NCBI GenBank assembly: GCA_015680685.1
Contig: MNCI01020848.1
Span: forward strand, 79,767-143,766
Direction: 5' to 3'
Source: Gnetum montanum
Taxonomy: Eukaryota > Streptophyta > Gnetopsida > Gnetales > Gnetaceae
DNA: 64,000 nt
Shown: one piece after another, positions 1 to 10,026 of the stretch
Layout of the letters: every line of letters begins with the position of its first letter
Position numbering within the stretch: position 1 is the stretch's first letter
The notes under the pieces: model-generated
Seen by the model: the letters and a program-made list of their open reading frames with translations, nothing else
The model's database searches: none
Told to the model about the DNA's origin: nothing
Position numbers and translations under genes: made by a program

Positions 1-316
1 TCTCTATCTTCTTTTATTTCAGCAAATGGCATGTGGTGGACGGTGGATTTGTGCATGATGTTTATGCAGTTGGCGGTTCGCAGGGCATTGGTGATGTTTG
101 ATCGCAACTACACATGATTCTTGCGGCAACACAACCATGCATCCTGTCGGTGGATCTTCTCTCTATCTTCTTTTATTTCAGCAAATGGCATGTGGTGGAC
201 GGTGGATTTGTGCATGATGTTTATGCAGTTGGCGGTCCGCAGGGCATTGGTGATGTTTGATCGCAACTACACATGATTCTTGTGGCAACACAACTATGCA
301 TCCTGTCGGTGGTTCC
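1..316. repeat. Tandem duplication, 159-bp unit
   Basis: Two head-to-tail copies: 1-159 and 160 to about 312, both starting TCTCTATCTTCTTTTATTTC. They differ at only a few positions, mostly C/T (for example GGTTCG against GGTCCG, and CTTGCGG against CTTGTGG), so the duplication is recent. The left copy starts at the window edge, so the array may continue outside. No coding potential is evident. Confidence 0.9.
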
Positions 317-951
317 TGTTTCTCTCTCCTTTAGTTTTTTTCATGTTTTATCTCTCTCTATGTTTTCTATCTCTCTATCTTTCTATCACTTGGTCACATG
401 GCTCTTTTCAGCTGAGACTATTCTCAGGCTTCCGTACCCATACAGGAGGTGCCTTAGGCTATAGTCTCCTTAAATGAGTTTTTCGGATGTTGGCATGACC
501 AAAATTTATGTATCAACACATAACTTTATCAACAATCGAAGGTTCAGGTCCCTTGTGTGGTTGTGGGGTAAACTCATGTGAACTGTGAGGCAGTGCTATT
601 GGATTTTTAACCTCAACGTTAGTGTTGATGGGTGTTTGCATATTTATGTATACATAATGACTCATTATTTCTCCAGGGGCTGCAATGCCATCACTATCTA
701 AAGCTTGAATACGACCGTCACCCTTTCCACTTGACGGTACCATAATTCTATCTTGAGTTCTAGTTCCGTACTTCTTGAGTACTGCAGAATACTTCTTCAT
801 GACAATACAACGTCAAAAACCATGATCAAAAACCATGATCAAGAGAGGCTTTGTTCATAACAATGGCATCCTCAATATCATAGCCACTATAACTCATTAC
901 TGCTACTGTTGCATTCTACCCTACCCCAATCATCTTTGCTTATGATGTTAC
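317..951. other. No identified gene; one unassigned minus-strand open frame
   Basis: Nothing recognisable. A 95-codon frame runs on the minus strand from 800 to 513 (begins MKKYSAVLKKYG). It lies downstream, in transcription sense, of the ASG1-like pseudogene and could be a remnant of a 3' exon or chance. I see no family motif in it. Confidence 0.4.
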
Positions 952-954
952 CTA

Positions 955-1779
955 TGTCACTCTGGCTTTTGGTTTGTACAAATTTAGGTAGTGATTTTTA
1001 AATGTTCTATAAGGAAACTACAATACGTGCCTCCTGTGGATTGTTGCTTGTCTGCCTGTGAAATCAGGTGTTGCTTGCCAGATCGTGTTCTTTCTCAACT
1101 GCGGATTTGATTCTTTGAAGAACATTGGCGATCTCAACAACTCAATTTCGAGAAGTGATGGATTGTTGTCTGGAAACGTGGCTTGGAGGCCTGCAATGTC
1201 AAACCACTGTATCTCGATCTTGCTTTTCAGACCGCCTTGTAGAAACTCCCAAACCAGCTTTCTCTTTACGAAATAGCATTTCACTACCAGATCGCATTCG
1301 TACCGTGAAGCATACTCCAAGTCGCCGATCCTTAGAAGCACAACAGAGAAATTAGTAGCTTTCTTCTTACCCTGAGAGGAACTCGGAATATCGGCATGTC
1401 CTGATGTAGAGGCAAAAGTAAGTTGTTTTCTATTCTGTGGAGGATGACTGATCTGCACCAGGTCCAGCAGAAAAGGCATCTTTCAGAGCTTCAGTCCCAG
1501 CGGTCCTTCTTCAGTAGCCAAAGCTTTCAATTCCAATTCCAGCACAAGCTACTCGTCCCTTGCCATTCCAGGCTTAAGATATGCAAATGATCCGTTTATG
1601 TACGCGCCTTTGTAACCTTTTGCAGGAAGAGCATAATCGTCCATGAAACTGAACCCTTGGAACTCCCTCCTCTTCATCTCAAACAGTGTCATCTTCTGCA
1701 GATTGTGACTGCAATCACAGACAAAGCTAGTTCCTCGCCTCTCTTCCCTCAAAAGATAGCGTAACGCATTCAGTAAAAG
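955..1779 (-). pseudogene. ASG1-like (abiotic stress gene 1 family) pseudogene fragment
   Basis: The minus-strand frame resembles the conserved domain of plant ASG1-like proteins (Arabidopsis At2g24100/At4g30780 type), whose biochemical role is poorly defined. Visible landmarks are a GPLGLKL segment, then RYECDLVVKCYF, KLVWEFLQGG, LKSKIEIQW, and NPQLRKNTIWQATPDF followed by HRRHVL. One frame runs from about 1779 to 955 but is broken by TAG (1549-1551), TGA (1483-1485) and TAG (1018-1020). The last sits where the family, from memory, has glutamine, consistent with CAG to TAG. Similarity seems to continue past each stop, so this is a decayed gene and not two short genes. No introns are evident inside the segment; whether it is a retrocopy or one exon of a dead gene cannot be decided here. 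Base composition is less AT-rich than the flanks. Family identification is from memory. Confidence 0.75.
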
Positions 1780-2330
1780 AACGATGGAATATATTCATTT
1801 CCTTACTTTAAACAGAGGGGGAACTTAATGCCAAATACTTTGCCGGTACATTACTTAAGGGTTTGATGTGGCAGTTACAACCACTATATATTTAAAAAGT
1901 GGAATTCTTTAGAGAAGTGCATTAAAATATTCTCTTTTCTATGTTTAAGAGCTTTGCTCGCTGGAGATTGTTGATGCAAAAAAATTAGGCCACAACATCT
2001 ACAAAACTTGTTTTACGAAATTATTGCTTAGGGTGCCTCATGTATAGGTATGAAACCTGGGAATAGTCTCAGTTGGAAGGGTAATGTGGTGTTTTAAGCA
2101 TATAAATGGATAACGTGGATTAATCGACGAGAATCTAAACAAGACAACAGTTAAAGTTCATAACTTAAGCAGGAAATTTAGCAAGGGTAATTTAAATTAA
2201 ATAACTATTTAATTGTTCAATAAGAAAGCTTAAATATATGACCATTCATCAAATGGGTTCTTAATAAATAAAAAAAAGGGAACTTATGCGCTCTAGATAC
2301 AAAGCGTTGCTGAAAACTTTAATCCTTAAC
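1780..2330. other. AT-rich, nothing identified
   Basis: No open frame of note and no repeat or element terminus recognised. Confidence 0.5.
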
Positions 2331-2454
2331 CAGACACAACAGAGATAAGTACTCAGAGCTACAGAAACGACAAATGAAAAAGTCACAGAAACAACAAATG
2401 AAAAAACAGACACAACAGAGATAAGTACTCTCGGCTACAAAAACGACAGGTGGG
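2331..2454. repeat. 76-bp tandem duplication
   Basis: CAGACACAACAGAGATAAGT begins at 2331 and again at 2407. The first unit contains a further internal repeat (ACAGAAACRACAAATGAAAA, twice). The second unit fades after about 48 bp. Confidence 0.8.
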
Positions 2455-2523
2455 AAAAAAAGTTGTAACAGGAAACTTAGCTGAATATGAGCACAGGATC
2501 TAATTAGGAAAATAGAGGGCGTC

Positions 2524-2946
2524 TTAGTTCAAGCATGTCCGCGTTTGCTCCTTGAGAGCACACCTCTCTTGACAATTCAGCACCCCCTGGCACGCTGATC
2601 TGTTCTCCGCTTTCCTCTGGGCTCCTTTTTTAGATGTTCTGACCAAAACAAGTTCGCTGATTCCACCACCCCAATTCCAAAAAAGAAGGCCTCCTTCTTC
2701 CTTGAAACCCAGAAGCCCCTGGCTATTGCACCTCTCGTGTCCCTTCTGTCACATCAACGACTGGCCATTGCGCTTCCTTTCCAAAGCCTGCACCCAAATC
2801 CTTGGTGAAAGCAGACCGCCACCGAAGAAGACAAAGAATGCAGAGCGTTTTATTAATGCGTACTGTTCAAAACAAGGTACCTTACTGATTAAACAAATAA
2901 GTCTGAGGATAATAATAATAATAAAACAAAACAAGCGATATGACAA
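2524..2946 (-). other. GC-richer segment with a mostly open minus-strand frame, unassigned
   Basis: A minus-strand frame of about 141 codons is interrupted once, by TGA at 2749-2751, and ends at TAA 2524-2526. Composition is clearly richer in G+C than the surroundings, like the ASG1-like pseudogene 0.75 kb away on the same strand. It could be a 5' exon or leader of that locus. I recognise no domain, and chance cannot be excluded for a frame of this size. Confidence 0.25.
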
Positions 2947-3130
2947 ATCATAACTAACACGGACCCTACACCCTGCAAACTAAGCATATCCGCCAATATG
3001 ATGCAGCATAGGATCACCCAGTAGTGCTTGGATAATCCATCGTGCAAGGCATGAGAAAGAGGTGGATCCGTGCCACCAAATGATCATTTGCCGCGGCACT
3101 GCAACAGGTCAAAACTACAATAGCAAATCC

Positions 3131-4480
3131 ATCCCTAAATTTGTTAGAGGCTATAATTCTAATCTATAACATCATTTGTAAGTCTTCCATGATGCTTGCA
3201 GTTTACAAAACATTGAAAGTGGGTGGCAAAAGCTTAAGCTTTTTCCTAGGACACTAATAGACAAAGCCAAGTTGTGTTATAGATCTTTGAAACCAAATTC
3301 AATTCATCGGTGGTTCCCAATGCTAGAACTCTTCAAAAAGAAATACCAAACCTATGGAAGGGTGTCCAACCTAAGGAAACAAATCCAAGGATGGAAACAA
3401 AAACAACATGAGCCCTTAGATATGGCCCTAGATAGATACTATTCTCTACTGAATAGATGTCCATGCCATTGTTTCTTTCAAGAAGAGCAACTTTTTCACA
3501 TCATAGACGAGCTTTGTAGTCAAACAAGAGAGACCCTTGGGATGCATGCTCAAGGTCAATTATATGAACTAGGAACCCATTAGATCCAAAAGCTAATCAT
3601 GCATGGGGCAAAAGAAGAAGGAGAGCTATGTAAATGAGAGAATGTTGAGAAATATCACTAGGACCCAACTCTTTAAAAGAAGAGGGTCCATATCTATGAT
3701 AAGGAAAAAGAGGTAGCTCTCGATGAGCTGATTTTACAATAAACCTTGCCAATACAAAATTTTATTGATGAGCTTGAAGCAAAGTTAGATAAGATGTTAG
3801 AATGGATAAATGAGAAAGTTACAACTTTTGTAAAAATCGCAGAGGGGAGAGTAATGTAAAACAAATCAAGTGATTACAACAAAAGGAAGAAAAGGGACCA
3901 AGAGACAAGTAAGAACATTGATCGACAGAAAGGGGAAATGGCTGTAGAAGAAGAGGCTATAAACTCAACCATTGAAGAAGATGGTGGATGTGACATCTAC
4001 ATATATGACCATTTGGAGGGCTATTGCTCAGTCATGTTACATCTACATGAGTATTGGGTTTTTTCATTAAATCCCAAGTTTATACAAAAGCAAATGCCTA
4101 GGAAATTATCTTTCTCACCACGTAATTATAGATAATCCTACAACCAACTGTACCCTCTTAGTGGGACTTCTTACCAGCCTCAACACTAGCATTTAACACA
4201 TTGGCAAAATCCATAGTCATGGGGGAGGCCATCATCAAACCAACACTACCCTTATTGTCAACCAAACATGTACAATTATTATGTTCAACAACCTATTTCC
4301 CCAATTGGTTCTACTTTTTCTACCTCAAATCACTACTACCACTCTCCTAAATATCATCTTGTAACATCTTCCATAATATTACCACCTCACACCTCTTATC
4401 CTTCATCATATACTCAATATTCTCATACTTCTCTCCACCATATGTCACCACCAGCAACACAAGAGGGTTCAACACCATGA
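3131..4480 (+). pseudogene. gag: Copy A gag core (capsid-like region and zinc knuckle), decayed
   Basis: Nucleocapsid/capsid polyprotein remnant of an LTR retrotransposon. The frame used by 3272-3583, 3938-4135 and 4268-4480 is the same throughout. It contains the retrotransposon-gag block seen in all copies (SLKPNSIHRW, KKKYQTYGRVSNLRKQIQGW, EPLDMALDRYYSLLNRCP, LFHIIDELC). A damaged zinc knuckle follows at 3989-4027, where the second cysteine codon reads TAC (Tyr), then a Tyr/His/Pro/Ser-rich tail. Many stops are TAG, as expected from CAG decay. The N-terminal part present in copies B-D is missing. Confidence 0.85.
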
Positions 4481-5262
4481 CATCAATGAGAGAATGCCAC
4501 TTGTGCTACAAACATACACAGAAATGATAATGCAAGAGATCTCCACCACAATCTTGGAAACATTCTTTCTTTAGGACGGTTCCCACACATAATCACAACA
4601 CTTGTGGACCTACTAACTCATCCAAACTAGCACAATGCCAATCAAGTGTAACACCCTTCCTTTCATAACCAATGTCCTCCAATCGTATGCAAAGGACAAC
4701 ATCTGTCATTACTCCAACACTTGATAGAAATGATGAACCTAGCACTATGGAGAGACAAAAAAGATCCATGCATAACTAATATGATAAAGGGTGTAGTTGT
4801 GGGCTGGAAGTTTGAAATATTAATAGAACCCCTATACTAATCCACCATAAATTTTAGGAGTAAGTGTGTGAGCAAAAGCCAATATGCGTAGTAGCCACTA
4901 AACCAAAAGACAACTGGTGGCTTGAAAATGAGAATATAAAATTATTTTAAAGATGCATGGAGGTAATTGATTCACTTATTAGTTCTAGACTTAAGAAAAT
5001 GGACCAAATGGAGGACTTAGATGCATATATCTTACACTCTGATTATACATTGGAAAAGGATATTAAATATGGAGACTTGGGAATTAAAATAGAAAATGAA
5101 GAAGAAGAAGAAGCAAGCACATCTAATCCCCCAAAATGGAATCTAGATGAAGATACATCTACGAATGATTCAAATGAGACTATCACTAATGTTAGATGTC
5201 CTACTGCACAATTAATTAAATTAGTAACAGTGATAGATGGGAAACCGGTGGTGTATAACTAG
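4481..5262 (+). pseudogene. Copy A gag-pol linker with protease deleted
   Basis: The first part continues the proline-rich gag tail. From about 4870 (GTAGTAGCCACTAAACC, compare GAAGTAGCCACAAAATAGG in copy D) the sequence matches the linker after protease, including the acidic open frame 4957-5262 (MEVIDSLISSRLKKMDQMED). The protease core seen in copies B-D (LLD..SGVNLI, IIMGRAWLS) is absent, so about 0.5 kb has been lost here. At about 5260 the match to the pre-RT linker ends (GGGAAACCGGTGGTG) and the post-integrase spacer begins. Confidence 0.65.
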
Positions 5263-7440
5263 GGGATTGTGTGGTCCATCTCCTAAATGTGCAGCCATAG
5301 GATTAGTCATGGAAAAGATGCTCCATCCTAGTTTAATAAATAATAAGTATTTTTTACCTCTTTTGTTTTATAATTTTTTATCATTTTCCTATTTCTTCAA
5401 AAACTTTTTGATTCTTCATATGTTTTCCATTTCTTAATTTTTTTTATTTTTTAAAATATTTTTCTCTTTTGTTGATTCATTGTCTTTATGTTTTATGAAT
5501 GTATTTCATGTTTTTGTTAATAATATTGCCAAGTCATGATGTAGAAGTCAATGCTATGTGTTGGATTTTTGTTATATGTTATCAAGATGATTGGGTAAGT
5601 AATTGTGTAAAGTAGTGAGACCATTTCATCCATCCCTTTAGTTCTTTGAATAAAAGGTCTTTTTCATGGAAATAATTTGGTTTTTCTTTTATAAAACTAA
5701 AATTCATCAATGATCATTGTACCTTCAATAAAGAGAGAATGACTAAGTGGGAATGGTATGGGTGTGACCTTAAGGGGATTTGTTAGGTTTTCTTCTTGTC
5801 TTCCTTCATGTGGTTTAAGACTCCTCTTGAAATGTATAATCACTCTTCCATGTTAACCACTAATAGGAAGCTGAATAAAGTCATTGCATGATGTGGTTTG
5901 CATAAAAAAAACCAAAAAAAAATAAAAAAAATAAATAAATAAAAAAAGAACAAAAAAGGAAAAAAAACAAAACAAAGAGAGAGAGAGAGAGAGAGAGGAA
6001 AAAAAACAATAATGGGAATTCAAAGCACATTCCTTAGATACAATAATGGGCTACAAGCAATGGTCATGGGGTTGAAAAGACATGTTACCCATGCTTGAAG
6101 ACACCCCTCTAACTAAGGCCCTTCCTTCCTTTTTCTCTTTTCTTTTCTTTTTGGAGTGATGATTGTTCTTTGAGGTGGTTATGGACTCATGATGGTCAAT
6201 AGGAAGGAACACATTAATGTGAGGTCACCATTCATGATATGGGCTTGGATTAAACTTGGATGGATAGGTATGATGATCATTTTAATCACATTTATCATAA
6301 GAACCTATTTTGAACATGGTTAAGTATCTTACATCCTAATCTTTACAATCCCTTCTCATTCCATTATTCACCTCATTACTACATGTGATTATGAGCCTTT
6401 TGGTCTTATGTAGTATAATGCAACATCCCAACCATGATAGTTGTGTGTTGTTTGGAATAAATACATGATCTACATTTAACTTCTTGGGTAACCATGAACA
6501 TCTATATAAGTGGTTATGCAAAGGCATTATGATAGGATCCTACTTCAGGGAGTACCCACTTGCATAACTTTTTTTAATAATGGCTTTGAACTAACCTTCA
6601 CATCTTTTAGAACATTAGTGATGGCTTCTCAAAATTTATGCATAATTTTGAGATTACTTCTCATCTATTTCATTAATTTTTCCTATTTTTCTATTTTCAT
6701 ATCCACTAATATTTCTTGGGCATCTTTTAAATCAAACCTTTTATTTCAACTATTCAAATTTTTTTTTTGTTCGTATGAAGTTACACTTATTAGTCATGGG
6801 GGCTAGGGATGTCTACTTTGAAATTTTTCTAACATCCCATTTTTGAACATTATGGTAACTAATAGTAATTAATCAAAATAATGTGAACAACTTGATGATT
6901 TTAGTTACCTCATAGCCTTAGGATAGTATGCGATCATTACCTTATGCTTAAACAAAAACTAAGGGGTCTAAAAAGGGTTAATTATTTAGGAAAATTTACC
7001 AAACTAATGTTGATAGTTTGATGACTATAGGTGATGCTAAAAGAAACACCTAAGGAAGAAGGTCTTTTACCAAGCACAAAAATGAAGCCAAGAGGGGGAC
7101 AATGAAGGATATGCTTATGGAAAAATCATAGCAAATACAAGATTGCAACTTAAGCACCACATGTTTGCTAGATCCATGGAATGATAAGAAGAAATTACTA
7201 TCCATCCTTCAAGAATGTTTCACATAACTAGAGAAACATCAACATAACAATCAAGGTTGGAAGTTTGCCACTGCTATTGTCAACAAGAAGAATCATTTTC
7301 AATGCCTATCTAGTCTTTTTTTCACTCTATCATTTTCTATACATCCACTAGAATAAAATTCTATAATGCAACACTTAGCTTTGTTATGTTAGTTTGTTAT
7401 GTCAAGTGTGAGTCAATAATCCCATGATGAGTTTTCATTT
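5263..7440 (+). other. Copy A non-coding spacer before the 3' LTR
   Basis: No gene. This corresponds to the post-integrase spacer of B (from about 16206) and C (from about 34451). Shared landmarks are CATCCATCCCTTT near 5630, the phrase around ATGTTACCCATGCTTGAAG near 6080, and CCACTTGCATAACT near 6560. Around 7040-7110 (ACACCTAAGGAAGAAGG, ATGAAGCCAAGAGGGGGAC) there may be a trace of the start of ORF3, but nothing like the full ORF3 of copy B remains. Confidence 0.6.
5906..6009. repeat. Poly-A/(TAAA)n and (GA)n low-complexity tract
   Basis: An A-rich run with TAAA units is followed by a (GA)n microsatellite at about 5975-5998. A similar A-rich tract occupies the equivalent spacer position in copy B (about 16775-16810). 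Confidence 0.9.
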
Positions 7441-7453
7441 AGTGATGGGGGTA
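7441..7453 (+). other. Copy A polypurine tract
   Basis: AGTGATGGGGGTA directly precedes the TGATGAAG start of the LTR. Copy B has the same arrangement (TGTGGGGGTA before TGATGAAG). This is where plus-strand DNA synthesis would be primed. Confidence 0.8.
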
Positions 7454-8408
7454 TGATGAAGCATGAAACTATCATGTTGATGGACCTCCATTGATGTGGC
7501 CTTGTTGATGAGTCTTCATCAATGTGGCCTCGTTAATGGTTCCTTATCAATGTGGCCTCATCAACATGGTGTTCCCTATCTATGGGGCCACATCAATGTA
7601 GCATTTACTACGTTTATGAGGTCCCATCGATGTAGCTCCACAATAAAGTTTATAAATATGTGTGCTCCCACCGTGTATTGGCATTCTTTGGTTAATAGAG
7701 TAGCCAAACTCTTGTTGTTTTATTTTGTAGTCTTAGAGAACAATTAGGAAGTACTTGTAGTGTGGATTTGAGTTAATTGTATGGAATCTTATTTGAGTGG
7801 CAATGTACCTAGACACATTCCATAAATGACCATAAGATCAAGATTGATTCTTATTCATTATAGCACTTTGACTTAGATTAAATTTACTTTCCATGCAATT
7901 TATGTTTCATGTACTTAGTTAATATTTATGTTTCCATGCATATTAATGAATTGGCAAAATGAACATGACCAGTTTCAAGCATAAACATGTATTTTCTTGG
8001 TAATCACAACAGCATTATTCTTTGGTTCACTTGATAGCATAATGCTTAGTAATCTCAGTAGTGGATACATGGGTTCAAGATGTGTACAACAAGTTGAGAA
8101 TGGACACTCATCATCCATAGGCCACTTTAGACTTTACTTTCCATTGTTAATTAGTTTAAATAAATAATTTCTTTATTATCATTAGAAGTAGAATAAGGCC
8201 AAAATAACATCAAGAATCATATGCCTCACTTTGGACTAAACCATATGTGACAAAGTTACTAATAGTCTAAGTGGGAAGATAGTGAACTACGATCAAGGCA
8301 TAACCATCTAGATACCACAACTAGTCCCATCCATGGAATTCAAATGAATCATGAATGAATACTTGTGATTCGTATGGTTGGGCATTGGAGGCACCTCGCT
8401 ACTCATTA
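7454..8408 (+). repeat. Copy A 3' LTR
   Basis: 955 bp, starting TGATGAAGCATG and ending CTCATTA (family end CTCATCA with C to T). U3 carries six or so decayed copies of a CATCRATGTGGCC-type motif (7470-7640). TATAAATA follows at 7651-7658, then the GTATTGGCATTCTTTGG block shared with the LTR at 61411-62254. U5 carries the conserved GTATGGTTGGGC near its end. Confidence 0.85.
7651..7658 (+). promoter_or_regulatory. TATA box in copy A LTR
   Basis: TATAAATA at the same LTR position as in copies B (9283, 21337) and D (61497), just after the U3 motif array. Presumed start of element transcription. Confidence 0.7.
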
Positions 8409-9180
8409 ACAAGAATTACTAGATTCTTTGAAACCAGCTTAGTCTACATTGAAATCTATGACTTCTACCTATTAGAACTTACATTTAAGATCTAAGGATT
8501 AATGTAGATTCTTATAACCACCCAAATCCATCTACTATCAAATTTTGTAGAAGGATAGCGTAGACACTTCTAGGACTCCAATATAATCCTTGGTAAACCA
8601 AAAATTTTACATTCAATTCTTCAAAACTAATGTATCTCCTTTAGGAGGAAATATTCCCAACTTGATTTCATTAATCAAAACCATATTCCACCACCTACTC
8701 CAACATAATTGGCTAGGTAATACAATGGTCTACTACACATCCTCTAGCATAGATCCTATTAGTAAAGCTAGTGTAGATGATGTCACCAAGTTAAAAACTA
8801 TCACATCATTTTTCTAAGTGCAATATATACGATTCCCATTGCAACTTGCAATGTACCTACAATTGTAGTTTCAACTATTTTTCTAGCCATAGCTAGTTAC
8901 ACCTTTGGGTAATTCAACTTACTGGAATTTTCATTTAATTAATTAAGAATTAAATTAAATACCCCCAACTTTTCCCTTTTACCAAACTACCTAGCGTAGT
9001 TTTGGTGGACCAACTACATTTTCTCATTCCCACAAACCCCAACATTGCTTTTCCAAAATAACCAATGTATCTTTTGAAAAATAACATTTTTTTGTTGTAC
9101 AATAGAACCCAACATACTTTCCATAAAAGGAAAATACACTAATAACCTTAAAAGAGTAAACCAAAAACTTACTATTTTTA
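8409..9180. other. Inter-element flank, nothing identified
   Basis: AT-rich DNA between copy A and the target site of copy B. A 75-codon plus-strand frame (8590-8817) shows no known motif. Near 8840-8880 the phrase CTTGCAATGTACCTACAATTG resembles phrases near 55840 and 63280, suggesting a small dispersed repeat. Confidence 0.4.
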
Positions 9181-9185
9181 TCACC
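9181..9185. repeat. Target site duplication of copy B, left
   Basis: TCACC immediately before the TG of the 5' LTR. An identical TCACC follows the CA end of the 3' LTR. Confidence 0.9.
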
Positions 9186-9282
9186 TGATGAAGTGTCAAA
9201 AGTCAATGCGTCGACACAGGCCCATTGATGTAGCCACCCTATGTCGATGTGGCCCCGTTTACGTAGCCCCCTTTCTCGGATC

Positions 9283-9290
9283 TATAAATA
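9283..9290 (+). promoter_or_regulatory. TATA box of copy B 5' LTR
   Basis: TATAAATA following the GC-rich U3 motif array. It is at the same place as TATAAATA in the 3' LTR (21337-21344). Expected promoter of the gag-pol transcript. Confidence 0.75.
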
Positions 9291-9614
9291 TGAGGGCCTT
9301 CCACCTCATTTAGACATCTTTTTGAGTAGTTATAGCGAAGCTCTTGTAGTTTTCTCCCGCAAGAGATAGAATATTTACCAAGTGCCCGCAATAGGTGTAT
9401 GGAAAGCGATCGGATCTTTATTCGAGCGTTGATGTATCTGAGCCCATTGGCATGACGACAATAAAGACGAACTGTTCATGCAATCCTTGTAGCATTTGGA
9501 CTTAGTTGTTTCATGCATTTAATAGTTTAAAATGTTTATGCTTTATTAATCATTCGTTTATGCTTTATTAGTTACTTGTTGATTATTAATGTTTTTATTA
9601 TTATAATTTCAATC

Positions 9615-9615
9615 N
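9615..9615. other. Single-N assembly gap hiding about 225 bp of LTR
   Basis: The 5' LTR jumps at this N from the equivalent of 21646 to the equivalent of 21872 in the 3' LTR. The missing part is probably an unfilled gap and not a biological deletion. Confidence 0.75.
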
Positions 9616-9859
9616 TTCAATTAATCGCCAAAAAAGATAATTAAAAAGATATAAAAATCATTAGCCTTAATCTCACTTAACCAACGTAATAGAACTTCAC
9701 AAGTGAGATTAGGATGACAACGACCGTTCCAACCCAAGGTTTCACGGGTTAGAAGTCTAGTGTATGTTAATTGCTTATAGTCTGTGGATTTTGACCAAGT
9801 CACACATGAATGCTCGTGATTCGTATGGTTGGGTATAGGGATACCTAGCCGCTCATCAT

Positions 9860-9878
9860 TGGTGCTGTTTCCAGGGAC
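9860..9878 (+). other. Copy B primer binding site (tRNA-Asp type)
   Basis: TGGTGCTGTTTCCAGGGAC starts two bases after the LTR end. It fits a primer site complementary to the 3' end of plant tRNA-Asp, as used by many Athila/Tat elements, after a few CG-site transitions. Copies C (28165) and D (57259) have the matching site at the same place. Confidence 0.75.
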
Positions 9879-10026
9879 TGTTAGTCTTACATGCGTCATT
9901 TGACTTTAGTGAAATTATCATTTAAGTCGTTGGATCAGACCCAGGATAGAAACATTTTTTCATGCTAGGCGAATTTAAGTTAATTAATTAAGGTACATCG
10001 GTTATATGGACCATCTGATGTCCAAT

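Larger units (their letters stand above)
3131..8408 (+). mobile_element. Copy A: 5'-truncated, pol-deleted Ty3/gypsy element
   Basis: Homology with copies B-D starts abruptly at about 3131 inside gag, so the 5' LTR, primer site and gag N-terminus are missing. What remains is the gag core (3131-4480), a gag-pol linker without protease (to 5262), a non-coding spacer (5263-7440), a polypurine tract (7441-7453) and a full-length 3' LTR (7454-8408). Protease, reverse transcriptase, RNase H and integrase are absent: sequence equivalent to the pre-RT linker of copy D runs straight into sequence equivalent to the post-integrase spacer of copies B and C. No target duplication can be assigned because the 5' end is lost. 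Confidence 0.85.
9186..9858 (+). repeat. Copy B 5' LTR
   Basis: 673 bp as assembled, TGATGAAG...CGCTCATCA. It is shorter than the 965-bp 3' LTR for two reasons. About 47 bp of U3 motif array is missing (after GCGTCGA). About 225 bp, equivalent to 21647-21871, is replaced by a single N at 9615. Most differences from the 3' LTR are C/T or G/A. A local duplication of about 22 bp (ATGCTTTATTAATCATTCGTTT) lies near 9540-9570. Confidence 0.92.

Noticed and set aside
273-477. Two overlapping short plus-strand open frames
   Set aside because: They arise from the T/C-rich tail of the 159-bp repeat, with no domain, and they contradict each other's frame.
1058-1355. Plus-strand open frames opposite the ASG1-like pseudogene
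   Set aside because: Shadows of the minus-strand coding sequence.
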